64,000 nt of DNA from Xylanimonas oleitrophica (GCF_003244315.1 NZ_QKWH01000003.1:124001-188000), one strand, 5' to 3'; numbered from the stretch's first letter, positions 1 through 10,700 are shown. The notes: generated from the letters alone by a model not told the origin. Numbers and translations are program-made.

Positions 1-565
1 GCCGCCCGGCCCAGGCCGCGAAGTCGAGGCTCTCGCGCTCGCGGGCGGAGTCGGCGGCGCGGGACTCGGCGTCGTGCCCGTCGATCTCCAGGTGGCCGAG
101 CTCGGTGTTGGGCACCAGCACGCCGTCGACGATGAGCGCCGAGCCGATCCCGGTGCCGAGCGTGGCGACGAGCACGACGCCGTCGCGGCCCTTGGCGGCC
201 CCGTAGCGCTGCTCGCCGATGCCGGCCGCGTCGGCGTCGTTGACGGCGGTGACCTCCCGCCCGGTGGCGTCGTGCAGCAGCTCGGGCAGGTCCACGCCCT
301 TCCACGACTGGTGGAGGTTGGCGATGAACCGGACGACCCCGTGGTCCATGGGGGCGGGGAACGCGACCCCGACGGGTGCGTGCTCGGGCAGGTCGAACGA
401 GTCGACCAGCTGGCTGACCACGGCGGCGACGGCCTCGGGGGTCGACTCGCCGGGGGTGGGGATGCGCAGGCGCTCGGCGGCGAGCTCGCCGGTGTCGAGG
501 TCCACCGGTGCCCCCTTGATGCCGGAGCCGCCGATGTCGATGCCGAGGGCGAGATGTCGAGCCAT
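1..565 (-). CDS. ppgK: Polyphosphate glucokinase, partial (C-terminus off the left edge)
   Basis: Phosphorylates glucose in the cytoplasm using polyphosphate and/or ATP; it belongs to the ROK sugar-kinase family. The N-terminus begins [20 protein letters not shown], which is the PpgK phosphate-binding signature. Further in are a [11 protein letters not shown] segment and the ROK motif [16 protein letters not shown]. About 188 residues are present; the rest lies beyond base 1. I chose the ATG at 565 because it stands 7 nt after a CAGGAT -10-like element; an in-frame ATG at 574 is the alternative. It is divergent from the small SPOR-like gene at 594. PpgK is typical of actinobacteria, which supports the taxonomic guess. 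Confidence 0.9.
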   Translation of the reverse strand, partial: MARHLALGIDIGGSGIKGAPVDLDTGELAAERLRIPTPGESTPEAVAAVVSQLVDSFDLPEHAPVGVAFPAPMDHGVVRFIANLHQSWKGVDLPELLHDATGREVTAVNDADAAGIGEQRYGAAKGRDGVVLVATLGTGIGSALIVDGVLVPNTELGHLEIDGHDAESRAADSARERESLDFAAWAGR

Positions 566-572
566 GGCCTCC

Positions 573-587
573 ATCCTGGTGCAGGAT
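573..587. promoter_or_regulatory. Palindrome overlapping two divergent -10-like elements
   Basis: ATCCTG-GTG-CAGGAT is a 6-3-6 palindrome in the short ppgK/594 gap. Read on each strand, CAGGAT sits 6 nt (plus gene) or 7 nt (ppgK) before the start codon. That fits back-to-back leaderless promoters. Inference from spacing only. Confidence 0.4.
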
Positions 588-593
588 CGAACC

Positions 594-809
594 ATGAGCG
601 AGGAGAACACCCTGGACCCCGTCCCCAGCACCGACGCCGAGTACTGGTTCAACCTGTCGACCGGCGAGGTCGAGCAGGGGCGTCAGTCGTCGTGGACCCA
701 CCGCATGGGTCCGTTCAAGACGCGCGAGGACGCGCAGCGCGCCCTGGAGAAGGCCAAGGAGCGCAGCGAGGCATGGGACGAGGACGACGAGCGGTGGAAC
801 GGCTCCTGA
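594..809 (+). CDS. Small SPOR-like domain protein
   Basis: A 71-aa soluble protein starting [20 protein letters not shown]. The segment [13 protein letters not shown] followed by [19 protein letters not shown] resembles the short actinobacterial 'SPOR domain-containing' proteins, where aromatic/Gly strands precede an amphipathic helix. It has no signal peptide or membrane segment, so it is probably cytoplasmic rather than a peptidoglycan-binding SPOR protein. No function is established that I know of. It lies between ppgK (divergent) and glnA2 (same strand, 91 bp downstream). The start is the ATG 6 nt after CAGGAT. Confidence 0.75.
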   Translation: MSEENTLDPVPSTDAEYWFNLSTGEVEQGRQSSWTHRMGPFKTREDAQRALEKAKERSEAWDEDDERWNGS

Positions 810-870
810 CCCGCGGCGCCGTGACGCTCGCGTCTTCGTGGCCTGCGAGGTCGCCCCGCGGGCCGGGTGC

Positions 871-886
871 GTCACTCGCCGGTAAC
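871..886. promoter_or_regulatory. Candidate GlnR half-site upstream of glnA2
   Basis: GTCAC, a 6-nt gap, then GTAAC lies 15-30 bp before the glnA2 start. This resembles one a-b unit of the actinobacterial GlnR box (gTnAc-n6-GaAAc). The second unit is not recognisable, so the call is weak. Confidence 0.3.
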
Positions 887-900
887 AGTCTTCGTGCAAG

Positions 901-2247
901 ATGAGCACCATGGACAGGCAGCAGGAGTTCGTGCTCCGCACGGTCGAGGAGCGCGACATCCGCTTCATCCGCCTCTGGTTCACCGACGTGCTGGGCGTGC
1001 TCAAGTCGGTGGCGGTGGCTCCCGCCGAGCTGGAGTCCGCCTTCAGCGAGGGCATCGGGTTCGACGGCAGCTCCATCGAGGGCCTGACGCGCGTCTACGA
1101 GGCGGACATGATCGCCCGGCCCGACCCGACCACGTTCCAGGTGCTGCCCTGGCGGGGTGAGCGTCACGGCACGGGCCGCATGTTCTGCGACATCCTCACG
1201 CCGGACGGCGAGCCCTCGATGGCCGACTCGCGCAACGTGCTCAAGCGGGCGCTGGCGAAGGCGAGCGACGCGGGCTTCACGTTCTACACGCACCCCGAGG
1301 TGGAGTTCTACCTCTTCGAGCAGCTGACCGACCCGGAGGCGCCGCTGGTGCCGATCGACCGGGGCGGGTACTTCGACCACCTGGCGCGCGGGACGACGCA
1401 CGACTTCCGGCGCGCCGCGATCACGATGCTCGAGTCCATGGGCATCTCGGTGGAGTTCTCCCACCACGAGGCGGGCCCGGGCCAGAACGAGATCGACCTG
1501 CGCTACGCCGACGCCCTGACCACGGCCGACAACCTCATGACCTTCCGCACGGTGGTCAAGGAGGTGGCGCTCGAGCAGGGCGTCTTCGCCACGTTCATGC
1601 CCAAGCCGATGGCGGAGCACCCGGGCTCGGGCATGCACACGCACCTGTCGCTCTTCGAGGGCGACCGCAACGCCTTCCACGAGGCGGGCGCGCAGTTCGA
1701 GCTGTCCAAGACGGCGCGCCAGTTCATCGCCGGCCTCCTGGTCCACGCAGCGGAGATCACGGCTGTCACCAACCAGTACGTGAACTCGTACAAGCGCCTG
1801 TGGGGCGGGGCCGAGGCGCCGAGCTACGTGTGCTGGGGCCACAACAACCGCTCCGCGCTGGTGCGGGTGCCGATGTACAAGCCGGGCAAGGGCAACAGCT
1901 CCCGGGTGGAGTACCGGGCTCTGGACTCGGCCGCGAACCCGTACCTGGCGTTCGCGGTGATGCTGGCGGCGGGTCTCAAGGGCATCGAGGAGGGCTATGA
2001 GCTCCCTGACGCCACCGAGGACGACGTGTGGGAGCTGACGGACGCCGAGCGCCGCGCCCTGGGCATCACCCCGCTGCCGCAGTCGCTCGACCAGGCGATC
2101 TCGATCATGGAGCGCTCGGAGCTCGTGGCCGAGACCCTGGGCGAGCACGTCTTCCGCTACTTCCTGGCGAACAAGAAGCAGGAGTGGGAGGCGTACCGGG
2201 CACAGGTGACCCCGTACGAGCTGCAGCGGTTCCTCCAGTTCCTCTGA
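901..2247 (+). CDS. glnA2: Type I glutamine synthetase GlnA2 (alpha subtype)
   Basis: A 448-aa glutamine synthetase family enzyme: ATP-dependent condensation of glutamate (or a related acceptor) with ammonia. Family motifs are visible: GFDGSSIEG, the PEVEFYLFE metal-binding strand, ..GPGQNEIDLRYA.., the MPKPMAEHPGSGMHTHLSL ATP loop, NSYKRL and the NRSALVRVP region. At the place where GlnA1 carries the adenylylation Tyr (..LYELP..), this protein has DDVWELT with Trp at about residue 377. It is therefore not expected to be modified by GlnE, even though glnE follows 62 bp downstream. That matches the known non-adenylylated GlnA2 class. The start is the ATG at 901; an ATG at 910 is possible. No Shine-Dalgarno is evident. 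Confidence 0.92.
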   Translation: MSTMDRQQEFVLRTVEERDIRFIRLWFTDVLGVLKSVAVAPAELESAFSEGIGFDGSSIEGLTRVYEADMIARPDPTTFQVLPWRGERHGTGRMFCDILTPDGEPSMADSRNVLKRALAKASDAGFTFYTHPEVEFYLFEQLTDPEAPLVPIDRGGYFDHLARGTTHDFRRAAITMLESMGISVEFSHHEAGPGQNEIDLRYADALTTADNLMTFRTVVKEVALEQGVFATFMPKPMAEHPGSGMHTHLSLFEGDRNAFHEAGAQFELSKTARQFIAGLLVHAAEITAVTNQYVNSYKRLWGGAEAPSYVCWGHNNRSALVRVPMYKPGKGNSSRVEYRALDSAANPYLAFAVMLAAGLKGIEEGYELPDATEDDVWELTDAERRALGITPLPQSLDQAISIMERSELVAETLGEHVFRYFLANKKQEWEAYRAQVTPYELQRFLQFL

Positions 2248-2297
2248 CCTGCGCGGATCGGGTCCGTGGCGGGGGCGCCGGGCGCCGCCGGGCGGGC

Positions 2298-2303
2298 TAG
2301 GGT
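2298..2303 (+). promoter_or_regulatory. -10-like element for leaderless glnE
   Basis: TAGGGT lies 6 nt before the GTG start of glnE with no Shine-Dalgarno between them. This is the spacing of leaderless actinobacterial genes. Confidence 0.45.
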
Positions 2304-2309
2304 CGGCAC

Positions 2310-5300
2310 GTGGTTGCTGCGACGACGCCCGGACCGGACCTGCCGCGCCCGTCGGCGCCCGCGAGCCCTGCGGCACGACGGGAGACGCTCACCCGGCGCC
2401 TCCTGCGCGCCGGGTTCGCGGACCTCACGCGGTCGGCCGCCCTGTGGGGGGACCCCGCGCTGACGGCTGTGCTTCCGGGGCCGCCGGAGGGCGGTGCGGA
2501 CGCGTCGGACGAGGTGCTCGCAGCCGTCGGCGGCACGGCGGACCCGGACCTGGCGCTGCTGCAGCTGGTGCGCCTGGCCGGGACGGCGGGCGCCGAGGAC
2601 CTGCGCCGCGTGCTGGCCGCCGACGGGGAGCCGCGCCGTCGGCTGCTCGCCGTGCTCGGTGCCTCGCAGGCCCTGGGGGACGAGGTGGTGCGCCGCCCGA
2701 CGCTGCTTGGCCTGCTCGACGACGACGGCGCGGTCGGCGCGGCACCGGAGCAGGTCCGTGCGGAGCTGCTGGCCGCCGTCGGCGCCGATCCCGAGGCCAC
2801 CGCACCGGTGGCCGGTGCGGCTCCCGGGCAGTGGCCCGACGACGGCGCGCGGACCGCGACCGACGCGCTGCGCCGTGCCTACCGTGCCCGTCTGCTGAGG
2901 ATCGCCGCGGAGGACCTGACGGCGGACGAGCCGCTGACGGTGCTCCCGGCGGTGGCCTCGGCTCTCGCGGACCTGGCCGCCGCGGCGCTGGAGGCCGCGC
3001 TCGCCGTGGCCCGCGCCGAGCACCCCGACCACGCCGAGGCGCGCCTGGCAGTCATCGGCATGGGCAAGACGGGCGGCCGGGAGCTGAACTACGTGTCCGA
3101 CGTCGACGTCGTCTACGTCGTCGAGCCCGGCACGGGACCGGACGGTGCGCCGGTGGACGAGCCGCGTGCCGTCGCCGCCGGCACCCGCCTGGCCTCGACC
3201 CTGCAGAAGGTGTGCGGCGGTGCGTCGGGGGAGCCGGCCCTGTGGCAGGTGGACGCGGCGCTGCGGCCCGAGGGCAAGCAGGGTCCCCTGGTGCGCACGC
3301 TCTCCAGCCACCTGGCCTACTACGACCGCTGGGCGGCCACGTGGGAGTTCCAGGCGCTGCTCAAGGCGCGGCCCGTCGCGGGCGACGCCGTCCTCGGGCG
3401 GGCGTACCGGGAGGCGATCGACCCGCTGGTCTGGAAGGCGGTGGCCCGGGAGAACTTCGTCGAGGACGCCCAGGCCATGCGGCGCCGGGTCGAGGAGCAC
3501 GTGCCGCCGGCCGAGGCCGACCGGCAGATCAAGCTGGGGCGCGGCGGCCTGCGCGACGTCGAGTTCACCGTGCAGCTGCTGCAGCTCGTCCACGGGCGCA
3601 CCGACGCGGGCATCCGTTCTCCCAACACGCTGGCGGCGCTCGCCGCGCTCGCCTCCGCGGGGTACGTGGGCCGTGACCACGCCGCCCGGATGGCGGTCTG
3701 CTACCGGTTCCTGCGTGCGCTCGAGCACCGCGTCCAGCTCTTCCGCCTGCGCCGCACGCACCTGCTGCCCACCGGCGAGGACGACCTGCGCCGCCTGGCC
3801 CGGGCCCTGGGGATGCGCGGCGAGGGCGCCGAGGGGCTGACGGACCGGTGGCGCTCCACGCGCCGCGAGGTGCGGTCGCTGCACGAGGCGGTCTTCTACC
3901 GGCCGCTGCTGCCGGCGTTCGCCCAGCTGTCCGACGACGAGGTGTCGCTCGCGCCCGAGGCTGCGCGCCAGCGGTTCGAGGCCATCGGGTACCGCGACCC
4001 GGACGGGGCGATGCGGCACGTGACCTCCTTGACGGAGGGCACCTCCCGCCGTGCCGCGCTGCAGCGTCAGCTCTTGCCCGTGCTGCTCGGCTGGTTCGCC
4101 GAGGGGGCCGACCCGGACGCCGGCCTGCTCGCGTTCCGGCGCCTGTCCGAGGAGCTCGGCTCCACCCACTGGTACCTCAAGCTGCTGCGCGACTCCGGCT
4201 CGGCGGCCCAGCGGCTCGCCCACGTGCTGGCCTCGTCCCGCTATCTCGCCGATGCGCTGGCGCGGTCGCCGGAGTCCGTCCAGTGGTTCGACGACCCGGC
4301 AGGGCTGGAGCCGCGCGGCCCGCGCCGCCTGGCGGTCGAGGCTGACGCGATCCTCACGCGGGCAGAGGAGCCCCGGGCGGCGGCGACCAGCCTGCGCGCC
4401 GTCCGACGCCGAGAGCTCGCCCGTACCGGCGCGGGGGAGGTGCTCGGTGTGCTGGACCCGGTCGGGGCGGCCGCCGCGATCTCCGACGCGGCCGACGTCG
4501 CCCTGCGAGGCGTGCTGCGGATCGCCGAGCACGTGGCCCGCGCGGAGCTGGGGATCGAGCAGGACCCGGCCGCCAACCCGACGCGGATGCTCGTGGTGGC
4601 CATGGGCCGCCTGGGCGGGCGCGAGCTGGGCTACGGCTCCGACGCGGACGTCATGTTCGTGCACGACCCGGTGCCGGGCGCCGATCCCCAGGCGGCCGGA
4701 CGGTTCGCCCTGGTGACCGCCACGCGGCTGCGGGAGATGCTGGGTGGCGTCGGACCCGAGCCCGCCCTGCCCGTGGACGCCGACCTGCGGCCCGAGGGGC
4801 GCCAGGGCCCGCTGGTGCGCACCCTCGACTCCTACGCCGAGTACTACGCGCGCTGGTCCAGCGTCTGGGAGGCGCAGGCGCTGCTGCGGGCCCGGCCCGT
4901 GGCGGGTGAGGACTTCGGTGGGGCGAGCAGCGAGCTGGCCGAGAGGTTCGCCGCCGTCGTGGACCCCCTGCGCTACCCGGCGGGTGGTCTCGCCCTGACC
5001 GACGTGCGCGAGGTGCGGCGCATCAAGGCGCGGGTCGAGTCCGAGCGGCTGCCCCGCGGCGTCGACCCGGCCCGGCACCTCAAGCTGGGGCGAGGGGGAG
5101 TGTCGGACGTCGAGTGGACGGCGCAGCTGCTGCAGCTGCGCCACGCCCACGAGGTGCCCGGCCTGCGCACCACGGAGACCGTGGCGGCCCTCGAGGCCGC
5201 GGTCGAGGCGCAGCTCCTGGAGCCCGACGACGCCCAGACGCTGTGCGAGGCGTGGCGCCTGGCCTCGCGCCTGCGGTCGGCCGTCGTCCTGTGGTCCGGT

Positions 5301-5471
5301 CGGACGGGCGGCGCGCAGGCCGACCTGCTCCCGCACGACCGGCGCGCCCTGGCAGGCGTGGCCCGGCTCCTGGGAGACGTCGGCACGGGCAGCGAGCTGG
5401 AGGAGCTGTACCTGCGCACGGCCCGGCGGGCGCGGGGCGTGGTGGAGCGGGTCTTCTACGACGCGGACTGA
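2310..5471 (+). CDS. glnE: Bifunctional glutamine synthetase adenylyltransferase/deadenylase
   Basis: GlnE attaches AMP to, and removes it from, the regulatory Tyr of glutamine synthetase I, tuning it to nitrogen status. The protein has 1053 aa, the usual family length. It contains two nucleotidyltransferase cores with the G-G-x-E-L-x-Y-x-S-D-x-D signature: GRELNYVSDVDVVYV near residues 256-270 and GRELGYGSDADVMFV near 770-784. Each is followed by a PEGKQGPL/PEGRQGPL segment and a helical domain with LGRGGLRDVE/LGRGGVSDVE. Its likely target is the adenylylatable GlnA encoded at 49339-50763, not the adjacent GlnA2. The GTG start is chosen on the TAGGGT spacing. Ends 207 bp before the kinase gene. 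Confidence 0.95.
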   Translation: MVAATTPGPDLPRPSAPASPAARRETLTRRLLRAGFADLTRSAALWGDPALTAVLPGPPEGGADASDEVLAAVGGTADPDLALLQLVRLAGTAGAEDLRRVLAADGEPRRRLLAVLGASQALGDEVVRRPTLLGLLDDDGAVGAAPEQVRAELLAAVGADPEATAPVAGAAPGQWPDDGARTATDALRRAYRARLLRIAAEDLTADEPLTVLPAVASALADLAAAALEAALAVARAEHPDHAEARLAVIGMGKTGGRELNYVSDVDVVYVVEPGTGPDGAPVDEPRAVAAGTRLASTLQKVCGGASGEPALWQVDAALRPEGKQGPLVRTLSSHLAYYDRWAATWEFQALLKARPVAGDAVLGRAYREAIDPLVWKAVARENFVEDAQAMRRRVEEHVPPAEADRQIKLGRGGLRDVEFTVQLLQLVHGRTDAGIRSPNTLAALAALASAGYVGRDHAARMAVCYRFLRALEHRVQLFRLRRTHLLPTGEDDLRRLARALGMRGEGAEGLTDRWRSTRREVRSLHEAVFYRPLLPAFAQLSDDEVSLAPEAARQRFEAIGYRDPDGAMRHVTSLTEGTSRRAALQRQLLPVLLGWFAEGADPDAGLLAFRRLSEELGSTHWYLKLLRDSGSAAQRLAHVLASSRYLADALARSPESVQWFDDPAGLEPRGPRRLAVEADAILTRAEEPRAAATSLRAVRRRELARTGAGEVLGVLDPVGAAAAISDAADVALRGVLRIAEHVARAELGIEQDPAANPTRMLVVAMGRLGGRELGYGSDADVMFVHDPVPGADPQAAGRFALVTATRLREMLGGVGPEPALPVDADLRPEGRQGPLVRTLDSYAEYYARWSSVWEAQALLRARPVAGEDFGGASSELAERFAAVVDPLRYPAGGLALTDVREVRRIKARVESERLPRGVDPARHLKLGRGGVSDVEWTAQLLQLRHAHEVPGLRTTETVAALEAAVEAQLLEPDDAQTLCEAWRLASRLRSAVVLWSGRTGGAQADLLPHDRRALAGVARLLGDVGTGSELEELYLRTARRARGVVERVFYDAD

Positions 5472-5678
5472 CTGCGGTCCGAATCCGAGCCTGACTTCGG
5501 CTGGCTGCGACGTGCGGACGGCCCGCGCGCCGGCTGTGGACCGACCGTGGGCTCCGCCGCGGAATTCGCCCTCACCGAGCGGCGATCGCGCAGGTCGCCG
5601 CTTGTACGATGTGCCGCTGAGGGTTTCAGCCCGCAGGCCCGCGCAGGTGCACGTCGGCGCGCTGCGGCGAGCACGACG

Positions 5679-7709
5679 ATGGGGGCAGCCGTGGCACGCT
5701 CGCGGTCCGGTGACGCGCTCGGGGCGTCCTACCGGCTGCTCGAGCACGTCGGTTCCGGGGCCGTCGGCGACGTCTGGCTCGCCCAGTCGCGGCACGACGG
5801 ACGCACGGTGGCCGCCAAGCTCCTCAAGGACGAGCACGCCCACGACCCGGCGATCGTCGAACGCTTCGTGCGCGAACGGTCCGTGCTGCTGTCGCTGCAC
5901 CACCCCCACGTCGTCCGGGTGCGCGACCTCGTCGTCGAGGGGGACCGTCTCGCCATCGTCATGGACTACGTGCCCGGTGGCTCCCTGCGTCAGCTGCTCG
6001 CCGCGCACGGGCCGCTCGCACCGCGCGACGCCGTCGGGCTCGCCGTCGAGGTCCTCGAGGCGCTCGGCGCTGCCCACGGCCGCCAGGTGGCGCACCGGGA
6101 CGTCAAGCCCGACAACGTGCTGCTGTCCGAGCCGTGGCGACCGGGCCTGACCGGTGCGGTGCGCGTCACCGACTTCGGCATCGCCTCCGTCATGGGTGAG
6201 AAGGCCCGGATGACCACCGGCCTCCTCGGCACCCCGCAGTACATGGCGCCGGAGCTGATCACCACGGGGCAGGCGGGTCCGCCCGCCGACGTCTACTCGA
6301 CCGGCGTCATGCTCTACGAGCTGCTCGCCGGCCGCACCCCCTTCGCCGGGCCGGGCACCGACTTCACGGTCGCCTACCGGCACGTCACGGCGGTCCCTCC
6401 GCGGCTGCCGCTCCCCGCAGACCTGTGGTCGGCGCTCGAGCGCATGCTCAGCAAGGACCCGGACGCACGTCCGAGCGCCGCCGACGCCGCGGCCCTCCTG
6501 GTGCGTCTCGGTCACGCGCACGCAGCCCTCGGCGCGCTGCCGGCCGAAGGGCTGCCCGAGGGCTTCCAGGAGCCCGACCATCCCGCCACGGTGGTGCGAG
6601 GCGGCGCAGCCGGCGGCGGCGCCGGTGCGGGCGCCGTCGTGCACGACCTCGCTCCGGACGGGACGGGCACCCGGGTCCCTGGCGCACGACCTCCCGCTGC
6701 CGCGCTGCCCGACCTCGGGGTCGCGGGAACGCAGACCGTCGTCCGCCGCCGGCAGCAGACCCCCGGCCACGCCCGCCCGGCCACACCGCAACCACGCTCA
6801 CGCCGCCGCCCGGCCTGGCTGACCCCGCGGGCCGGCCTCCTGGCCGCCGTCGGCGTCCTGACCGCCGGCGCCGTCGCGCTCGCGATCACGATGTGGCCCG
6901 AGGCCGGCCCCGAGCCCGCCGCGCCCCCCGCCACGGCACCCGTGCGCATCACGGCCCACCAGCAGGACCCGGCCCTGCCGACCGGCCTGTCGGTAAGCCG
7001 GGACGCCGCCTACGACCCCGAGACGCAGACCGTCTCCCTGTCGGTGACCTACAGCGCGCAGGTCTCCCCGCTCCAGGGCGCGTTCCTCGAGGTGGTGCCC
7101 GGTGCCACCGAGGGCGAGGCGTGCCCGCCCGTCCGCTGGGAGGGCGTCACCGCCAGCCGCAACCAGCCCTCGGTCACCGCCATCACGGTCGACTGCGGGT
7201 GGCGGCTCGAGGGCGTCGAGATCCCGGCCCGCGGGCAGGTGGCGCTGCACGCCGAGGTGCCGCTGCGCCTCGCCGGCCAGGACGAGCTCGACGCCTGGCT
7301 CGCCGCCGGCGCGCAGGCCACGCGCGACGCCGTGTCGAGCCCCTCGGTCACCGGCACCGCCTACCCGGTGCAGCGGCTCCAGGACATCGAGGTCCGCACC
7401 GCCTCGCGCACGGTGAGCCAGACGGCCCTGCCCGTCACCCTCGTGCCCGTGTGGCCCAGCGGACCCGACGAGCTCAACCCGCTCTACGTCAGCCCCGCCA
7501 CCGGCCGGCCCTCGCAGATGCTGCAGGACGTCGCCGGGGGCGAGGCCGGGGTGCGGTTCGCCGACGGCTGCTCCGGTGCGCTCGCCGTCTCGTCGGACGG
7601 CCTGACCGTCACGGCCCTGGCGGTCGCCCCCAGCTGCGTCGTACGGGCGTCCGTGGGCAACTTCCCCAACCTCGAGAGCGCGCCGTTCAGCATCACGACG
7701 CGTCAGTGA
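5679..7709 (+). CDS. Membrane Ser/Thr protein kinase with extracytoplasmic domain
   Basis: A Hanks-type eukaryotic-like kinase of about 676 aa. The cytoplasmic kinase domain (about residues 16-280) has the Gly loop VGSGAVGDV, the catalytic loop HRDVKPDN, DFGIA and the YMAPEL segment, all intact. A Pro/Gly/Arg-rich linker follows, then one transmembrane helix (LLAAVGVLTAGAVALAI, about residues 387-403). Beyond it lies an extracytoplasmic domain of about 270 aa without PASTA repeats that I do not recognise. The gene converges on the EssC-like gene, whose N-terminal FHA domain could bind phosphothreonine made by a kinase like this; that link is inference. Start options are ATG 5679 and the in-frame GTG 5691 behind a GGGGG stretch. 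The preceding 207 bp hold no recognised signal. Confidence 0.88.
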   Translation: MGAAVARSRSGDALGASYRLLEHVGSGAVGDVWLAQSRHDGRTVAAKLLKDEHAHDPAIVERFVRERSVLLSLHHPHVVRVRDLVVEGDRLAIVMDYVPGGSLRQLLAAHGPLAPRDAVGLAVEVLEALGAAHGRQVAHRDVKPDNVLLSEPWRPGLTGAVRVTDFGIASVMGEKARMTTGLLGTPQYMAPELITTGQAGPPADVYSTGVMLYELLAGRTPFAGPGTDFTVAYRHVTAVPPRLPLPADLWSALERMLSKDPDARPSAADAAALLVRLGHAHAALGALPAEGLPEGFQEPDHPATVVRGGAAGGGAGAGAVVHDLAPDGTGTRVPGARPPAAALPDLGVAGTQTVVRRRQQTPGHARPATPQPRSRRRPAWLTPRAGLLAAVGVLTAGAVALAITMWPEAGPEPAAPPATAPVRITAHQQDPALPTGLSVSRDAAYDPETQTVSLSVTYSAQVSPLQGAFLEVVPGATEGEACPPVRWEGVTASRNQPSVTAITVDCGWRLEGVEIPARGQVALHAEVPLRLAGQDELDAWLAAGAQATRDAVSSPSVTGTAYPVQRLQDIEVRTASRTVSQTALPVTLVPVWPSGPDELNPLYVSPATGRPSQMLQDVAGGEAGVRFADGCSGALAVSSDGLTVTALAVAPSCVVRASVGNFPNLESAPFSITTRQ

Positions 7710-7782
7710 CGCGGGCCGCGGCACCGCCGGGGAGCCCGCGCAGGACCGTCGCGGACCGGTGACGGGGAGCAGCGGCCGCAGG

Positions 7783-10700
7783 TCATCGGCCCGGGCTCGT
7801 CGACTGGACGAGCCGTGCCACCCCGCCCACGCAGGCGTACCCGCGGCCGGTGCTCATGGCGACCGGTGCGCGGCGCGGCAGCGCCACCCCGAGCAGCTCG
7901 CCGTCGTAGTCGACGTCGGGCTGCAGCAGCACCCCGCACCGGGACTTGCGCACGGCGCGCGTCCAGTGCCCGTACGCGGCGCGCAGGTCGGCGGAACGCC
8001 CGGCCGCCACCACGCACAGCTGCGGGCGGTCTGCGGCCAGCAGGGACGCGATGGACTGGTCGGCGTCCTCGAAGCGCTCGGCGTCGTCGACGAGGAGCAC
8101 CAGCGGGCCGCGGTGCATGCGCACCCCGGCGATGAGGGCCGGCACGTCGTCCGCCCCGACGGCGACGCGGTCGAGCGGTGCGGACGCGAGCGGTGAACGC
8201 CGGTCGCACACACCCCACACGGCCGGGGCCCCGGGGCCAGCACCGCGCAGCGACTCGGCGAGGGCCAGCAGCAGCGTGGACTTGCCGGACCGGGCGGGGC
8301 CCGCGACCAGCACGTGCTCGCCCTCGTAGACCTCGAGCCGGGCCACGGACAGGTCGTCCTCGGCGACTCCCACGGGCAGCAGCCACGGCTCGCCGTCCAG
8401 CACCGGTCGCGCGCCCAGCTCGCTCACGCGTACCTGCTCGGGCAGACGACGGATCGCGGCGCCCTTGCGCGGCGCGTCCGGCCAGGCGGCAGCCACCCGC
8501 TGCACCGCGGCGTCGAGCGGCTCGCCGGGGGTGGCCACATGCATCTGCCGCCGTGACACCGCATCGACGAACCGCCCGGGGACGGGAGCCGGCACGTGGG
8601 TGCCCCGCACCCCGAGGGAGGCGTAGTCGTAGGGGTCTGCGAGGCGGAAGAGCCACTTCTGCGTGGTGACCTCGTCCATCGCGGACGGCACCGCCTTGGC
8701 GCGGTTGGTCGCCACCGCGAACGACAGCCCTAGCGCGGGGCCGTCGGCGTACGCGCGGTACAGCAGGTCGAGCAGCTGCTGGCCCTCGTAGTCCTGGTGC
8801 TCGTCGCGCAGCGCCGCCAGGCCGTCGAGCAGCACCAGCGCGCGGCGGGCCGACGCCGGGTCGGCGCGCCGCCGGTCCAGCTCGGTGCGCAGGTGGCGCA
8901 GGAACCGTGCCTGCTCCTCCTGGGCTCCTGGCCCGGTGCCCACATACGCGACGGTGTGGGGGAGGGCGGCCAAGGGTGCGAGGCCGCCGGAGCCGAGGTC
9001 GAGCACGAGCAGGTCGAGGTCCTGCGGGGAGACCTGCGCCGTGACGGACAGGGCGATGCTGGCCAGAGCGGTGGTGGTGCCGCTGCCGGGGATGCCCATC
9101 AGCAGCAGGTTGCCCTGGCGCAGGTCCCAGCCCGCCGGGACCTGGCGCTGCATCTCCGGCTCGTCGGCGAGAGCCACGGTGATCACCCCGTCGCGCACCC
9201 CGCCCACGCGCGGCTCGTCGGACGACCGGGGCGCACCGCCCGCGAGACCGTCGAGCGGCACCCGCTCGCCCAGCGGCTCGGGCCACACCCTGCGGGGCGG
9301 GGCGAAACCCTCGGCGGCGTTCGCCGCACGGATCGCGTCGATCAGCAGGTCCAGGTCGTTGGTGTCCGAGGCGCGTGGCGCCGAGTCGGCGGATGGCGTC
9401 AGGAGCACGCCGAACCGGTCGGTCTCCCGCACCTCGACTCGCCCGGCGGCTCGCTCGTCCGCGTGACCCGTAACCAGGGCGGTCTGGACCGGCACGATCT
9501 CGTCCTGGCCCAGCTTCACGTACGCCCTGCCCTGCTGGGAGCGGTTGATGCCCGCCGCCGCAGGGACCCCGACGACGTTCACGGAGTCGTCCCGGCTCTG
9601 CACCCGCAGCGCCACGCGGAGGTTGGTGTTCGCCAGGATGTCGTCGTTGACCACGCCGGCGGGCCGCTGGGTGGCCAGGATCATGTGCACCCCGAGCGTG
9701 CGGCCCACCGCCGCGACGCTGACCAGCGACGAGAGCACGTCGGGGAAGTCCTTGGCGAGCATCGCGAACTCGTCCACCACGAGCAGGAGACGCGGCATCG
9801 GCTCGACCGGGTTCGTGGCGAGATAGGCGTCCAGGGTGTCGATCTCGGGCCCCGCCTGCGCGAAGAGGCGCTGGCGGCGTTCCATCTCCGCCTCGAGGGC
9901 ACGCAGCGCGCGCTCTGCGAGCTGCTCGTCGAGGTTGCTGATGGTGCCGATCGTGTGGGGGAGGCGCTCGCACGCCTTGAACGCGGCTCCGCCCTTGAAG
10001 TCGACGAGGATGAAGTTGAGCCGGGTGGGATCGTTGCGTGCCGCGAGCCCCGCGACGAGGGAGCGCAGGAACTCGCTCTTGCCGGACCCTGTGGTGCCGC
10101 CGACGAGACCGTGCGGGCCGTCCGCGACCAGGTCGAGGGTCAGCACGCCGCTCTCGGTGCGCCCGATCGGGGTCGAGACGCCGGTGGCCGAGGACCACAG
10201 GGAGCGCACGACGCGCGAGTCGGGGCGCGAGGCGCCGAGCAGGGCCGGCAGCCGCACGAGGGACGGCAGGGCGGCGCCGGGCACGACGAGCTCCGGGTCG
10301 TCGAAGCGGGCCAGGCTCGTGGCGCACTCCTCGGCGGTCTCGAGGTCCACGCCGGCCACGACGATGTCCTCCACACGCGTGAGGTTCTCGGGGTGGTGCA
10401 CGGTGGCGGCGGCGTCCTCGTCGACGACGACGACGGTGGTGCACGCGGCCGGCAGCTGTTCCTCCGACGCCGCCAGGACGATCCCTGCCACCCGGCGCGG
10501 GCGCTCGTGCGGGCCCTGGGCCGCACCCGGTGCCGACCTGCCGCGGCCCAGCAGCGCCCGGGCCGGGGCGTCACGCCCCTCGGTGAGCACCTCGGAGTCC
10601 AGCACGACCAGCATCGCCGGCGTGGGCAGCTCGTCCACCTTGTCGCGCAGCGTGCCCAGCATGGCCGTGCTGGCCTGCCGGTCGCTCGACATCCAGCGCT

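Noticed and set aside
2157..6791. 1544-aa minus-strand open frame opposite glnA2, glnE and the kinase
   Set aside because: It is antisense to three well-supported genes, has Arg/Gly/Pro-rich low-complexity translation and no domain; GC-rich codon bias makes such shadow frames long.
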